Source: DAOMOD01 sp964526035 (GTDB lineage: Bacteria; Pseudomonadota; Gammaproteobacteria; Xanthomonadales; BPKI01). From it: DNA of 16,132 nucleotides. Location: positions 1 through 16,132 of the forward strand of contig CAZGKE010000072.1 in NCBI GenBank assembly GCA_964526035.1. Reading direction: 5' to 3'. The notes under the pieces were generated by a model. The model saw nothing but the letters and a program-made list of their open reading frames with translations, searched no databases and was not told the DNA's origin. Both the position numbers and the translations under genes were made by a program. Shown here piece by piece: positions 1 to 7,883 of this stretch; position 1 is the stretch's first letter; the number at the start of each line of letters is the position of its first letter.

Positions 1-1623
1 TTCGGTTTCGAGGCGATCGCCGCCGACGCCGGCAGCCTGCTGCTGCGCTTTTCGCCGGCGCCCGGCTACTACCTCTACCGCGATCGCACGCGACTGCACA
101 TCGTCGACGACGGCTTCGGCCTCGGCGCACCGCTGTGGCCCGAAGCCACGCCCTACCATGACGAGCACTTCGGCAACGTCATGGTGTTCTTCGACCAGAT
201 CGAAGTTCCGCTGCCGATCGGACGCACCCGCAGCGACGCGCAGCGCATCACCCTCGAAGTGGAATTTCAGGGCTGCCAGGACGAGGGCATCTGCTATCCG
301 CCGATGACGCGTCGCGTGGACATCGACCTGCCGGCCGGCAGCGGCAGCGATATTGCTGCCGAGGTTCCAGCGCCGACGCAGGCGCGCGGGTTCGGTGCGA
401 TCCTGCTGATCCTGCTCGGCGCCGTGCTGGGTGGCCTGGTCCTCAACCTGATGCCCTGCGTGCTGCCGATCCTGTCGCTGAAGGCGCTCGGTCTTGCCGG
501 CAGCGGCGAAAGCACGACCAAGGCGCGGGCGCATGCGCTGTGGTACACCGCCGGCGTGCTCACGACGTTCGCGGTGATTGGCCTTGGCGTGCTGGCACTG
601 CGCGCCGGCGGCCAGGCGCTGGGCTGGGGCTTCCAGCTGCAGCAGCCGCTGTTCGTCGGCTTCCTGGTGTACATCATGCTTGCCATCGGCCTGATGCTTT
701 CGGGGGTGTTCTCCATCGGCGGCGGACTCGCCAACATCGGCGGCGGGCTGGCCGCAAAGAGCGGCCCGGCAGGCGACTTCTTCACCGGCGTGCTGGCGGT
801 GGTGGTGGCCAGCCCCTGCACCGCACCGTTCATGGGCGCCGCGCTGGCCTTCGCCTTCGCCGCGCCGCCGGCGCTGGCGCTGGCCGTGTTCCTGATGCTG
901 GGTCTCGGACTGGCCCTGCCCTTCATCGCCATCGGCTTCGTGCCGGCGTTCGCCCGCATGTTGCCGAAGCCGGGCGCGTGGATGGAAGGCTTCAAGCAGT
1001 TCATGGCCTTCCCCATGTACCTGACCGCAGTGTGGCTGGCCTGGGTGCTGGCGCGCCAGCGCGGCGCCGATGCCGTCGGTCTGCTGCTGGCCGGCGCCGT
1101 GCTGCTTGCGATGGCGCTGTGGTGGCTGGAGCGGCTACGTCATCGGCAGAGACCGGTGGCGCGCACCTTCGCCATCGCCGTGCTGCTGCTGTCGCTGGCG
1201 CCGCTGCTGCTGATCCAGCGCATCGAAGTCCCGGCGCGCGACGGCAGTGCGACGGAGAGCGTGAACGGTTCGGTCGCCTACAGCGCCGAGCATCTCGCCG
1301 CGCTGCGCAACGAGGGCCGCGTGGTGTTCGTCAACATGACCGCCGACTGGTGCGTCACCTGCAAGGCCAACGAACGCCGCGTGCTGGCCGGCGATTTCTT
1401 TCGCGAGGCGTTGGCCGAGGTCGACGGCATCTACATGCGCGGCGACTGGACCAACGTCGATCCCGCCATCACCGCCTTCCTGGAAGCGCATGGCGCCGTC
1501 GGCGTGCCGCTTTACGTGGTGTATCCGCGCGGCGGTGGCGCCGGTGAGGTGCTGCCGCTGATCTTGAGCGAAGGCGTGGTCGGCGAGGCGCTGGCGCGCG
1601 CGGCGGGACCGGCGCCGCAATGA
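1..1623 (+). CDS. dsbD: Thiol:disulfide interchange protein DsbD (5' end outside window)
   Basis: Transfers electrons from cytoplasmic thioredoxin across the inner membrane to periplasmic thiol proteins. The frame is open from base 1 with no start in the window, leaving 540 residues; the signal peptide and start of the N-terminal domain are missing. Three redox modules are visible. The periplasmic alpha domain carries a PGYYLYRDR-like stretch and the pair C92/C98 (GCQDEGICYPP). The membrane beta domain (about 130-405) carries MPCVLP (C153) and SPCTAPF (C273), the two membrane cysteines of the family. The C-terminal thioredoxin domain has WCVTC (C451, C454) and a GVPLYVV cis-proline loop. All six expected cysteines are therefore present. 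The Met codon at 181 is inside the alpha domain and is not the true start. The stop overlaps the next start as ATGA, indicating translational coupling. Confidence 0.95.
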   Translation, partial: FGFEAIAADAGSLLLRFSPAPGYYLYRDRTRLHIVDDGFGLGAPLWPEATPYHDEHFGNVMVFFDQIEVPLPIGRTRSDAQRITLEVEFQGCQDEGICYPPMTRRVDIDLPAGSGSDIAAEVPAPTQARGFGAILLILLGAVLGGLVLNLMPCVLPILSLKALGLAGSGESTTKARAHALWYTAGVLTTFAVIGLGVLALRAGGQALGWGFQLQQPLFVGFLVYIMLAIGLMLSGVFSIGGGLANIGGGLAAKSGPAGDFFTGVLAVVVASPCTAPFMGAALAFAFAAPPALALAVFLMLGLGLALPFIAIGFVPAFARMLPKPGAWMEGFKQFMAFPMYLTAVWLAWVLARQRGADAVGLLLAGAVLLAMALWWLERLRHRQRPVARTFAIAVLLLSLAPLLLIQRIEVPARDGSATESVNGSVAYSAEHLAALRNEGRVVFVNMTADWCVTCKANERRVLAGDFFREALAEVDGIYMRGDWTNVDPAITAFLEAHGAVGVPLYVVYPRGGGAGEVLPLILSEGVVGEALARAAGPAPQ

Positions 1624-2162
1624 ATCGCTCCACCCTGTTCATCATCGCGCTGGCCCTGCTGGGTGGATCGCTGGGTCTGTGGCTTGGCCAGCGCAGTGCG
1701 GCGCCACCGCCGCTGGTACACGCGCCGCTGACCGTGGACACCATCGCCATCGGACAGCGCCTGCCGGCCACCCGCCTGCCCGATCTTCACGGCGTCGAAC
1801 ACGACATCGACGCGTGGCAGGGACAGCTCACCGTGATCAACTTCTGGGCCAGCTGGTGCGCGCCGTGCATCGAGGAAATGCCGATCCTCGCCGCCTTCCA
1901 TGAAGCGCATCCGGACGCCCAGGTGCTCACCATCGCGCTCGATCGTGCGGAGCCCGCGCGCGCCTTCCTCGACGATCTCGGCGTGAACCTGCCGGCGCTG
2001 GTCGCGGAGCCCGGTCCGCAGGACCTCTCGGTGCGCCTCGGCAACAGCCGCGGCGTGTTGCCCTACACCGTGGTGGTTGATGCCGAGTGGAAACTGCGCG
2101 AACGGCATCTCGGCAAGGTTGATCGCGACATGCTGGAGGCATGGCGGGCGAAGCATCTGTAA
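1620..2162 (+). CDS. TlpA-like membrane-anchored thioredoxin-family protein
   Basis: A 180-residue thioredoxin-fold reductase or oxidase of the TlpA/ResA/CcmG type. Residues 5-22 are a hydrophobic N-terminal segment (signal anchor or uncleaved signal) followed by a Pro/Ala-rich linker. The thioredoxin domain spans about 45-180, with the active site FWASWCAPC (C80, C83) and the cis-proline P148 in VLPYT. The start overlaps the dsbD stop by four bases, so the two are almost certainly co-translated. That fits this protein being re-reduced by DsbD on the periplasmic side. The substrate cannot be read from the sequence; cytochrome c maturation and general thiol repair are both possible. TlpA/ResA-like is preferred over DsbE/CcmG because no ccm genes are nearby. 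Family assignment is secure, role is inferred. Confidence 0.9.
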   Translation: MNRSTLFIIALALLGGSLGLWLGQRSAAPPPLVHAPLTVDTIAIGQRLPATRLPDLHGVEHDIDAWQGQLTVINFWASWCAPCIEEMPILAAFHEAHPDAQVLTIALDRAEPARAFLDDLGVNLPALVAEPGPQDLSVRLGNSRGVLPYTVVVDAEWKLRERHLGKVDRDMLEAWRAKHL

Positions 2163-2174
2163 CCGCGCCGCTTC

Positions 2175-2199
2175 AGGAGCCCACCCGTGGGCGACCGTC
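2175..2199 (+). repeat. REP-like hairpin repeat, copy 1
   Basis: Twenty-five bases that match the copy at 3087-3111 at 24 positions (one C/T difference). The core GCCCAC-CC-GTGGGC (2179-2192) is a 6-bp hairpin. The 5' foot reads TCAGGAGC where the other copies read GTAGGAGC, so its GTAG marker is degraded. It starts 12 bases after the TlpA-like gene's stop, in the convergent gap with the dehydrogenase gene, where it may act as a bidirectional transcript end. A weak second hairpin (CCCAC at 2235-2239, GTGGG at 2247-2251) could be a decayed partner in inverted orientation. Confidence 0.75.
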
Positions 2200-2261
2200 T
2201 GGCCTTCGTCGTGCCGCGCATGTCGGGGCTGAGGCCCACGCGCAATGTGGGAGAGGTTCCG

Positions 2262-3065
<804 letters not shown>

Positions 3066-3084
3066 TTCGTCTTCACGCCTCTCC

Positions 3085-3108
3085 GTAGGAGCCCACTCGT
3101 GGGCGACC
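3085..3108 (+). repeat. REP-like repeat, left arm of an inverted pair
   Basis: Twenty-four bases beginning GTAGGAGC, with an internal GCCCAC-TC-GTGGGC hairpin. It is a perfect inverted match to 3135-3158, separated by 26 bases. A GTAG tetranucleotide at the foot of a short palindrome is the hallmark of REP elements handled by RAYT (TnpA-REP) transposases in gammaproteobacteria; no such transposase is in the window. The copy lies between slipin and the dehydrogenase gene, 19 bases upstream of the latter's start. Confidence 0.85.
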
Positions 3109-3134
3109 GTCCCCTCGCATCGATGTGACGCCCG

Positions 3135-3158
3135 GGTCGCCCACGAGTGGGCTCCTAC
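3135..3158 (-). repeat. REP-like repeat, right arm of an inverted pair
   Basis: Exact reverse complement of 3085-3108, ending GCTCCTAC on the plus strand. With its partner it makes a 74-bp BIME-like unit that could fold either as two small hairpins or as one 24-bp stem with a 26-base loop. The loop includes the palindrome CATCGATG. It sits 10 bases downstream of the slipin stop and could stabilise or end the nfeD-slipin transcript. Confidence 0.85.
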
Positions 3159-3168
3159 GAGGCGGCGG

Positions 3169-3927
3169 TCACTCTCTCTTGAGGCGGCTGGTCAGCGTGT
3201 CCATCAGCTCCATCGGCATCGGGAAGACGATGGTGGAGTTCTTCTCGCCGGCGATCTCGGTCAGCGTCTGCATGTAGCGCAGCTGGATGGCGCGCGGGTC
3301 GCCGGCCAGAGTCTGCGCGGCGGCCAGCAGCATCTCGGAAGCCTGCTTTTCGCCCTCGGCGTGGATCACCTTGGCACGACGCTGACGCTCGGCCTCGGCC
3401 TGGCGGGCGATGGCGCGGACCATCGACTCGTTGAGGTCGATGTGCTTGATCTCCACGTTGGATACCTTGATGCCCCAGGATTCTGTCTGGCTGTCGAGGA
3501 TCTCCTGGATGTCGGCGTTGAGCTTGTCGCGCTCGGACAGCATCTCGTCCAGGTCATGCTTGCCCAGCACCGACCGCAGCGTGGTCTGCGCCAGCTGGCT
3601 GGTGGCGTCGAAGTAGCGCTCGACGTTGATGATGGCCTTCTGCGGATCGACCACGCGGAAATAGATCACCGCATTGACCTTGACCGAGACGTTGTCCTTG
3701 CTGATCACGTCCTGGGTGGGCACGTCCATCACCAGGGTGCGCAGGTCGACGCGCTCGATGGTCTGCAGGATCGGGATCACGATGATCAGGCCCGGACCCT
3801 TCACCTTGTGGAATCGACCGAGGTTGAAGACCACGCCGCGCTCGTATTCGCGCAGGATCTTGAAGGCGTTGAGCAGCAGGCCGATGACGGCCATGCCGAT
3901 GACGATCCAGAAGGAAAGCAATTCCAC
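3169..3927 (-). CDS. Slipin: stomatin/prohibitin-like SPFH-domain membrane protein
   Basis: A 252-residue prokaryotic stomatin homologue (p-stomatin/slipin). Residues 4-22 form a membrane hairpin or anchor. The SPFH domain follows from about 25 (EYERGVVFNLGRF, GPGLIIVIPI, RVDLRT, DVPTQDVISKDNV) to about 165. A charged helical stretch (about 172-205, QAEAERQRRAKVIHAEGE) is the usual coiled coil for oligomerisation. The C-terminal IVFPMPMEL is conserved in slipins. Family members assemble into ring or cage oligomers in membrane microdomains, and the partner protease NfeD cleaves the C-terminal hydrophobic part in the archaeal pair. Here nfeD lies 20 bases upstream on the same strand, fitting that pairing. 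The start is GTG, chosen because a strong GAGGAG lies 7 bases before it and the anchor begins directly after. Confidence 0.92.
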   Translation of the reverse strand: MELLSFWIVIGMAVIGLLLNAFKILREYERGVVFNLGRFHKVKGPGLIIVIPILQTIERVDLRTLVMDVPTQDVISKDNVSVKVNAVIYFRVVDPQKAIINVERYFDATSQLAQTTLRSVLGKHDLDEMLSERDKLNADIQEILDSQTESWGIKVSNVEIKHIDLNESMVRAIARQAEAERQRRAKVIHAEGEKQASEMLLAAAQTLAGDPRAIQLRYMQTLTEIAGEKNSTIVFPMPMELMDTLTSRLKRE

Positions 3928-3934
3928 GTCGATA

Positions 3935-3940
3935 CTCCTC
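3935..3940 (-). promoter_or_regulatory. Strong Shine-Dalgarno site for slipin
   Basis: The minus strand reads GAGGAG here, 7 bases before a GTG codon at 3927-3925. It lies in the 20-base gap after the nfeD stop. This decides the GTG start of slipin and indicates independent ribosome loading, in contrast to nfeD, which has no such site. Confidence 0.75.
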
Positions 3941-3947
3941 TAGCGGT

Positions 3948-5357
3948 TCACTTGGGTCGTACATGCAAGGTCAGGCCGTCGACGGCCTCGACCTTGAGAA
4001 TCTGGCCGGCGCTGACCGGGGTTTCGCTGTGCGCCCGCCACAATTCGCTGCGGATGCGCACATGGCCGTCGCCGCTGAAGTCCTCGACTGCCACCGCCGG
4101 CAGTGCCAGCAGCTCGTCGACCCCGGTGGTGACTGCAGCGCGTCGCGAGCGACCCAGCATCATCATGATCAGCAGGAAGGCGCCGCCGGTGGTGACGGCG
4201 ATGCCGGCAATCAGCCCGCGCGACACGCCGAACCCCGGCACGTCGGTATCGAAAAGGATGATCGAGCCGACCACCAGCGCAAACAGACCGCCGATGCCAA
4301 GCACCCCGAAACTGGGCGTCACCACTTCCGCCACCATCAGCCCGACACCGACGATGATCAGCGCCAGACCGACATAGTTCACTGGCAGCACCTGCAGCGC
4401 GTAAGCGGCCAGCAGCAGGCTCAGCACGCCGACCACGCCGGGTACCATGGCGCCGGGGTTGTAACCTTCAAGAAGCAGTCCGTACAGACCGACCAGCAGC
4501 AGCAGGTAGGCGATGCTCGGATTGGTGATCACCGAGAGCAGCTGGTTGCGCCAGTCGGGAAGGAACTCGACGATCTCGGCGCCGGCCGTGCGGAGGGTTA
4601 CCGTTTCCGCGTCGAGCTTCACCTCCAGCCCGTCGATCTGTTCGAGCAGCCCGTCCAGGGTGCCGGCGATGTACTCGATGACGTTTTCGGTGAGCGCCTC
4701 GCTGGCGGTCAGGCTGGCGCCTTCGCGCACCGCCTTTTCACCCCATTCGGCATTGCGTCCGCGCAGCTCGGCCAGCGCCCGGATGTAGGCTGAAGAATCG
4801 TGCAGGATCTTGCGCTCCATGGCGCTGGTCGGATCCGACGCCGCCGGCGGGTCCGCTGCCTCTGTGCCCTGATTCTCCTCTGGGCCTTCATCGTCGCCGG
4901 ATGCCGGCGTGGGCGCGGGGCGCGGGGAGGACGGCTGCTGCCCGCCGCCGATCGGTACCGGCGTGGCGGCGCCGAGGTTGGTGCCAGGCGACATCGCTGC
5001 GACGTGACTGGCGTAGAGGATGTAGGTGCCGGCGCTGGCCGCGCGCGCGCCTGACGGCGACACATAGGTCACCACGGGGACTGTCGACGCAATGATCGCC
5101 TTGTCGATATCGCGGGTGGCCGCCTCCAGGCCGCCGGGAGTGTCGATGCGCAGCACCATGGCGTTGGCACCGATTTCGGCGGCGCGCGCGATGGCGTTGC
5201 GCACGTAATCGGTGGTGGCCGGCCCGATGGCGCCGTCGATGGTGGCCACCAGCACCCGCGGTGAGGCCGCCGGGGCCTGCGGCTCCTCGGTCTGTGCCAG
5301 AAGCAGGCCGCCGCATAGTACGGCGATCAATCCAGGAACCCAGAGCTTCGCTTTCAT
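3948..5357 (-). CDS. NfeD-family membrane-bound serine protease (ClpP-class)
   Basis: A 469-residue long-form NfeD (PH1510-like). Residues 1-21 form a signal peptide. A ClpP/crotonase-fold protease domain follows (about 33-235), with IDTPGG (71-76), catalytic S108 in the stretch SGARAASAGTYI, and catalytic K183 in ERKILHDSSAYIRALA, which lines up with the Lys of the Ser/Lys dyad of archaeal PH1510. Between them lies a Pro/Ser/Gly/acidic low-complexity insert (about 137-179). Four or more membrane segments follow (about 280-400), then a soluble OB-fold NfeDC domain (about 408-469). It pairs with the downstream slipin gene. Despite the historical name (nodulation formation efficiency), the cellular role is probably membrane quality control, an inference from homologues. 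The ATG start gives a good signal peptide but has no clear Shine-Dalgarno; a TAGAAT lies just upstream. Confidence 0.92.
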   Translation of the reverse strand: MKAKLWVPGLIAVLCGGLLLAQTEEPQAPAASPRVLVATIDGAIGPATTDYVRNAIARAAEIGANAMVLRIDTPGGLEAATRDIDKAIIASTVPVVTYVSPSGARAASAGTYILYASHVAAMSPGTNLGAATPVPIGGGQQPSSPRPAPTPASGDDEGPEENQGTEAADPPAASDPTSAMERKILHDSSAYIRALAELRGRNAEWGEKAVREGASLTASEALTENVIEYIAGTLDGLLEQIDGLEVKLDAETVTLRTAGAEIVEFLPDWRNQLLSVITNPSIAYLLLLVGLYGLLLEGYNPGAMVPGVVGVLSLLLAAYALQVLPVNYVGLALIIVGVGLMVAEVVTPSFGVLGIGGLFALVVGSIILFDTDVPGFGVSRGLIAGIAVTTGGAFLLIMMMLGRSRRAAVTTGVDELLALPAVAVEDFSGDGHVRIRSELWRAHSETPVSAGQILKVEAVDGLTLHVRPK

Positions 5358-5363
5358 CGCGCC

Positions 5364-5369
5364 ATTCTA
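5364..5369 (-). promoter_or_regulatory. Candidate -10 element immediately before nfeD
   Basis: The minus strand reads TAGAAT, five of six matches to TATAAT, with 6 bases between it and the nfeD ATG. A transcript from it would begin at or within a base of the ATG, giving a leaderless mRNA. No convincing -35 is seen 15-19 bases upstream. The absence of a ribosome binding site before nfeD is consistent but not proof. Confidence 0.35.
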
Positions 5370-5513
5370 CGCGGTCACCGTGAAATCGCCCGCGACAGAC
5401 TGGACAAGGTCGCGACGGCTCCTTCACACTTCCGCCCCCTGCCGCAGCAAGGTGTGCCGTTCGCGTCACGATAGCTGCATGATCGCTGCCGTGAAACGGA
5501 CGTTTGAATTTTC

Positions 5514-5966
5514 ATGCCGACCATCCTCGCCCTCAACGGACCCAACCTGGACCGCCTCGGCAGCCGCGAACCGGACACCTACGGTCGCCTGCGCCTGGAC
5601 GAAATCCTGGGCGTGCTTGCCGAACGGGCGGTCGCTGCCGGCCACCAGTTCGACAGCTTCCAGAGCCAGGCCGAACATGCACTGATCGAGCGCATCCACC
5701 AGGCCGGGGACGCCGGCGTGGCGCTGGCGCTGTTCAACCCCGGCGCATTCACCCACACCAGCGTGGCGCTGCGCGATGCCCTGCTGGCCGTCGGCCTGCC
5801 TTTCATCGAGGTGCATCTGTCCAATCCGCACCGACGCGAGGCGTTCCGACGGCAATCATACTTTTCCGACATTGCGCTGGGCGTGGTCTGCGGCTTCGGC
5901 GCGCGCAGCTACAGCCTCGCGCTGGAAGCGGGCCTGGACTGGCTTGCCGGGCGCGAGGCGACATGA
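5514..5966 (+). CDS. aroQ: 3-dehydroquinate dehydratase, type II
   Basis: Converts 3-dehydroquinate to 3-dehydroshikimate, the third step of the shikimate pathway, as a cytoplasmic dodecamer. At 150 residues it has the normal length. The signature LNGPNLDRLGSREPDTYG (7-24) holds catalytic R18 and Y23; NPGAFTHTS (75-83) gives N75 and H81; EVHLSNPHRREAFRR (99-113) gives the general acid H101 and substrate-binding arginines. Small departures from the common pattern are D12 where Asn is usual and Q52 in FQSQAEH where FQSN(H/A)E is usual. The ATG at 5514 puts LNGPN at the correct distance; the Shine-Dalgarno is weak. It is divergent from nfeD and precedes accB by 77 bases, an arrangement also known in other gammaproteobacteria. 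Confidence 0.95.
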   Translation: MPTILALNGPNLDRLGSREPDTYGRLRLDEILGVLAERAVAAGHQFDSFQSQAEHALIERIHQAGDAGVALALFNPGAFTHTSVALRDALLAVGLPFIEVHLSNPHRREAFRRQSYFSDIALGVVCGFGARSYSLALEAGLDWLAGREAT

Positions 5967-5993
5967 GCCCGGAATCATCAGCGCTTCATTTTC

Positions 5994-6022
5994 GGTGCTG
6001 CGGGACCTGACCCGCAGCGACC
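5994..6022 (+). promoter_or_regulatory. Stem-loop in the aroQ-accB leader
   Basis: GCTGCGGG (5997-6004) and CCCGCAGC (6011-6018) form a perfect 8-bp stem with an ACCTGA loop. The stem extends by GGT (5994-5996) to ACC (6020-6022) across one bulged G. It ends 21 bases before the accB start. No T tract follows, so it is not a classic intrinsic terminator; an attenuator, processing site or 3' protection of the aroQ message is possible. Confidence 0.6.
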
Positions 6023-6043
6023 ATTCTCAAACGGGGAATCAGC

Positions 6044-6508
6044 ATGGATCTTCGCAAGATCAAGAAACTCATCGAGCTCCTGGAGGAGTCGAATCTTTCG
6101 GAACTCGAGATCCGCGAGGGCGAGGAGTCGGTACGTCTGTCGCGCCATCCGAAGTCGCCCGCCGTCCCGGCGCCGGTCGCGATGGTGGCTGCACCTGCAG
6201 CAGCTGCTCCGGCTGCGGCCTCCGTCGCTCCCGCAGCGCCGGCGCCAGAAGCCACCGCCGCCGACTTCCCCGAGGGCCAGGTGCTGCGCGCGCCGATGGT
6301 CGGCACCTTCTATTCCTCTCCATCACCGGGCGCGGCGCCCTTCGTCAAGATCGGCCAGACGGTCAAGACCGGCGACACGCTGGGCATCATCGAAGCCATG
6401 AAGATGTTCAACCCGATCGAGTCGGACATCGACGGCACCGTGATGGCCGTCCTCGCGGAAAGCGGCCAGCCCGTCGAGTTCGACCAGCCGCTTTTCGTGG
6501 TCCGTTGA
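6044..6508 (+). CDS. accB: Biotin carboxyl carrier protein of acetyl-CoA carboxylase
   Basis: Carries the biotin that shuttles CO2 between biotin carboxylase (AccC) and carboxyltransferase (AccAD, not in this window) in malonyl-CoA synthesis. The 154-residue protein has an N-terminal helical region (MDLRKIKKLIELLEESN, the usual start), an Ala/Pro-rich flexible linker (about 36-75), and a C-terminal biotinyl domain (77-154). The domain has the thumb-like TFYSSPSPGAAPF and the biotinylation motif EAMKM with target K120. A GGGGA lies 8-12 bases before the ATG. It sits 4 bases from accC, so a fixed AccB:AccC ratio by coupling is likely. accB is autoregulated in E. coli; whether the upstream stem-loop serves a similar purpose here is unknown. 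Confidence 0.97.
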   Translation: MDLRKIKKLIELLEESNLSELEIREGEESVRLSRHPKSPAVPAPVAMVAAPAAAAPAAASVAPAAPAPEATAADFPEGQVLRAPMVGTFYSSPSPGAAPFVKIGQTVKTGDTLGIIEAMKMFNPIESDIDGTVMAVLAESGQPVEFDQPLFVVR

Positions 6509-6512
6509 CGCC

Positions 6513-7883
6513 ATGCTCGACAAAGTCGTCATCGCCAATCGCGGCGAGATCGCCCTGCGCGTGCTGCGCGCCTGCCATTCGCTCGGCATCCGCACGGTGG
6601 CGGTGCACTCCACCGTCGATCGCAACCTGAAGCACGTCGGCATGGCCGACGAATCGGTGTGCATCGGTCCGGCAGCAGCCACCGAAAGCTATCTCAACGT
6701 GCCGGCCATCATCGCCGCGGCCGAGGTCACCGATGCCCAGGCCATCCACCCGGGCTACGGCTTCCTCGCCGAGAACGCCGACTTCGCCGAGCGCGTGGAG
6801 CGCTCCGGGTTCATCTTCATCGGCCCGAAACCCGACACCATCCGACTGATGGGCGACAAGGTCAGCGCCATCCGCGCCATGCAGGCGGCCGGCGTGCCCT
6901 GCGTGCCGGGATCGGGCGGTCCGCTCAACGGCGACAGCGCGGCCAATGCGCGCATCGCGCGCGAGATCGGATATCCGGTGATCATCAAGGCCTCCGGCGG
7001 CGGCGGCGGTCGCGGCATGCGCGTGGTGCATACCGAGGCAGCCCTGCACAACGCCATCCACATGACCCGGCAGGAAGCTGGAGCCGCCTTTGGCAACGAC
7101 CAGGTGTACATGGAGAAGTACCTGGAAAATCCGCGCCACATCGAGATCCAGGTGCTGGCCGACGGCCAGGGTCACGCCATCCATCTGGGCGAGCGCGACT
7201 GTTCCATGCAGCGCCGCCATCAGAAGGTGGTGGAAGAGGCCCCGGCTCCGGGCATCAGCGACGAACAACGCGACGCGATCGGTGCGGTCTGCGTGAAGGC
7301 CTGTCTCGACATCGGCTACCGCGGCGCCGGGACCTTCGAGTTCCTGTATGAAGATGGCCGCTTCTTCTTCATCGAGATGAACACGCGCATCCAGGTCGAG
7401 CACCCGGTGACCGAAATGGTGACCGGCGTGGATATCGTCTATCACCAGCTGCGCATCGCCGCCGGCAAGCCGCTCAATCTGACCCAGGACGACATCGTCA
7501 TGCGCGGTCACGCCATCGAGTGCCGTATCAATGCCGAGGATCCCGACACCTTCATGCCTTCGCCGGGCGTGGTGAAGCGCTTTCACGCGCCGGGTGGCCC
7601 CGGCGTGCGCGTCGACTCGCACCTCTACGACGGCTATCGCATCCCGCCCAACTACGACTCGATGGTGGCCAAGGTGATCGCGCACGGCCCGGAGCGCGAG
7701 ACCGCGATGAACCGCATGCGTGTGGCGCTGGCCGAACTGGTGGTGGACGGCATTCGCACCAATACGCCTCTGCAGCAGCGCATCATGACCGACTCCGGAT
7801 TCCGCACCGGCAGCTGCAACATCCACTATCTGGAGCAGCGGCTTTCCGAACGCCGTGAGCGCGTCCCCACGGGCAGGACATGA
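6513..7883 (+). CDS. accC: Biotin carboxylase subunit of acetyl-CoA carboxylase
   Basis: ATP-dependent carboxylation of AccB-bound biotin. The 456 residues match the family (about 450) and the ATP-grasp numbering matches E. coli AccC: K116, K159, the glycine-rich loop SGGGGGRGMR (161-170), K238, E276, E288, N290, R292 and R338. The stretch EMNTRIQVEHPVTE (288-301) is the catalytic signature. The N-terminal biotin-carboxylase domain begins MLDKVVIANRGEIA, so the start is secure. It follows accB by 4 bases, and its stop overlaps the prmA start as ATGA. No active-site residue is missing. Confidence 0.97.
   Translation: MLDKVVIANRGEIALRVLRACHSLGIRTVAVHSTVDRNLKHVGMADESVCIGPAAATESYLNVPAIIAAAEVTDAQAIHPGYGFLAENADFAERVERSGFIFIGPKPDTIRLMGDKVSAIRAMQAAGVPCVPGSGGPLNGDSAANARIAREIGYPVIIKASGGGGGRGMRVVHTEAALHNAIHMTRQEAGAAFGNDQVYMEKYLENPRHIEIQVLADGQGHAIHLGERDCSMQRRHQKVVEEAPAPGISDEQRDAIGAVCVKACLDIGYRGAGTFEFLYEDGRFFFIEMNTRIQVEHPVTEMVTGVDIVYHQLRIAAGKPLNLTQDDIVMRGHAIECRINAEDPDTFMPSPGVVKRFHAPGGPGVRVDSHLYDGYRIPPNYDSMVAKVIAHGPERETAMNRMRVALAELVVDGIRTNTPLQQRIMTDSGFRTGSCNIHYLEQRLSERRERVPTGRT

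Noticed and set aside
3118..3125. CATCGATG palindrome in the loop of the REP pair
   Set aside because: Eight bases are too short to call a site on their own; mentioned only as part of the repeat.
5391..5414. CGCGAC...GTCGCG inverted repeat in the nfeD-aroQ gap
   Set aside because: Only 6 bp with a 12-base loop in GC-rich DNA; no supporting promoter elements.
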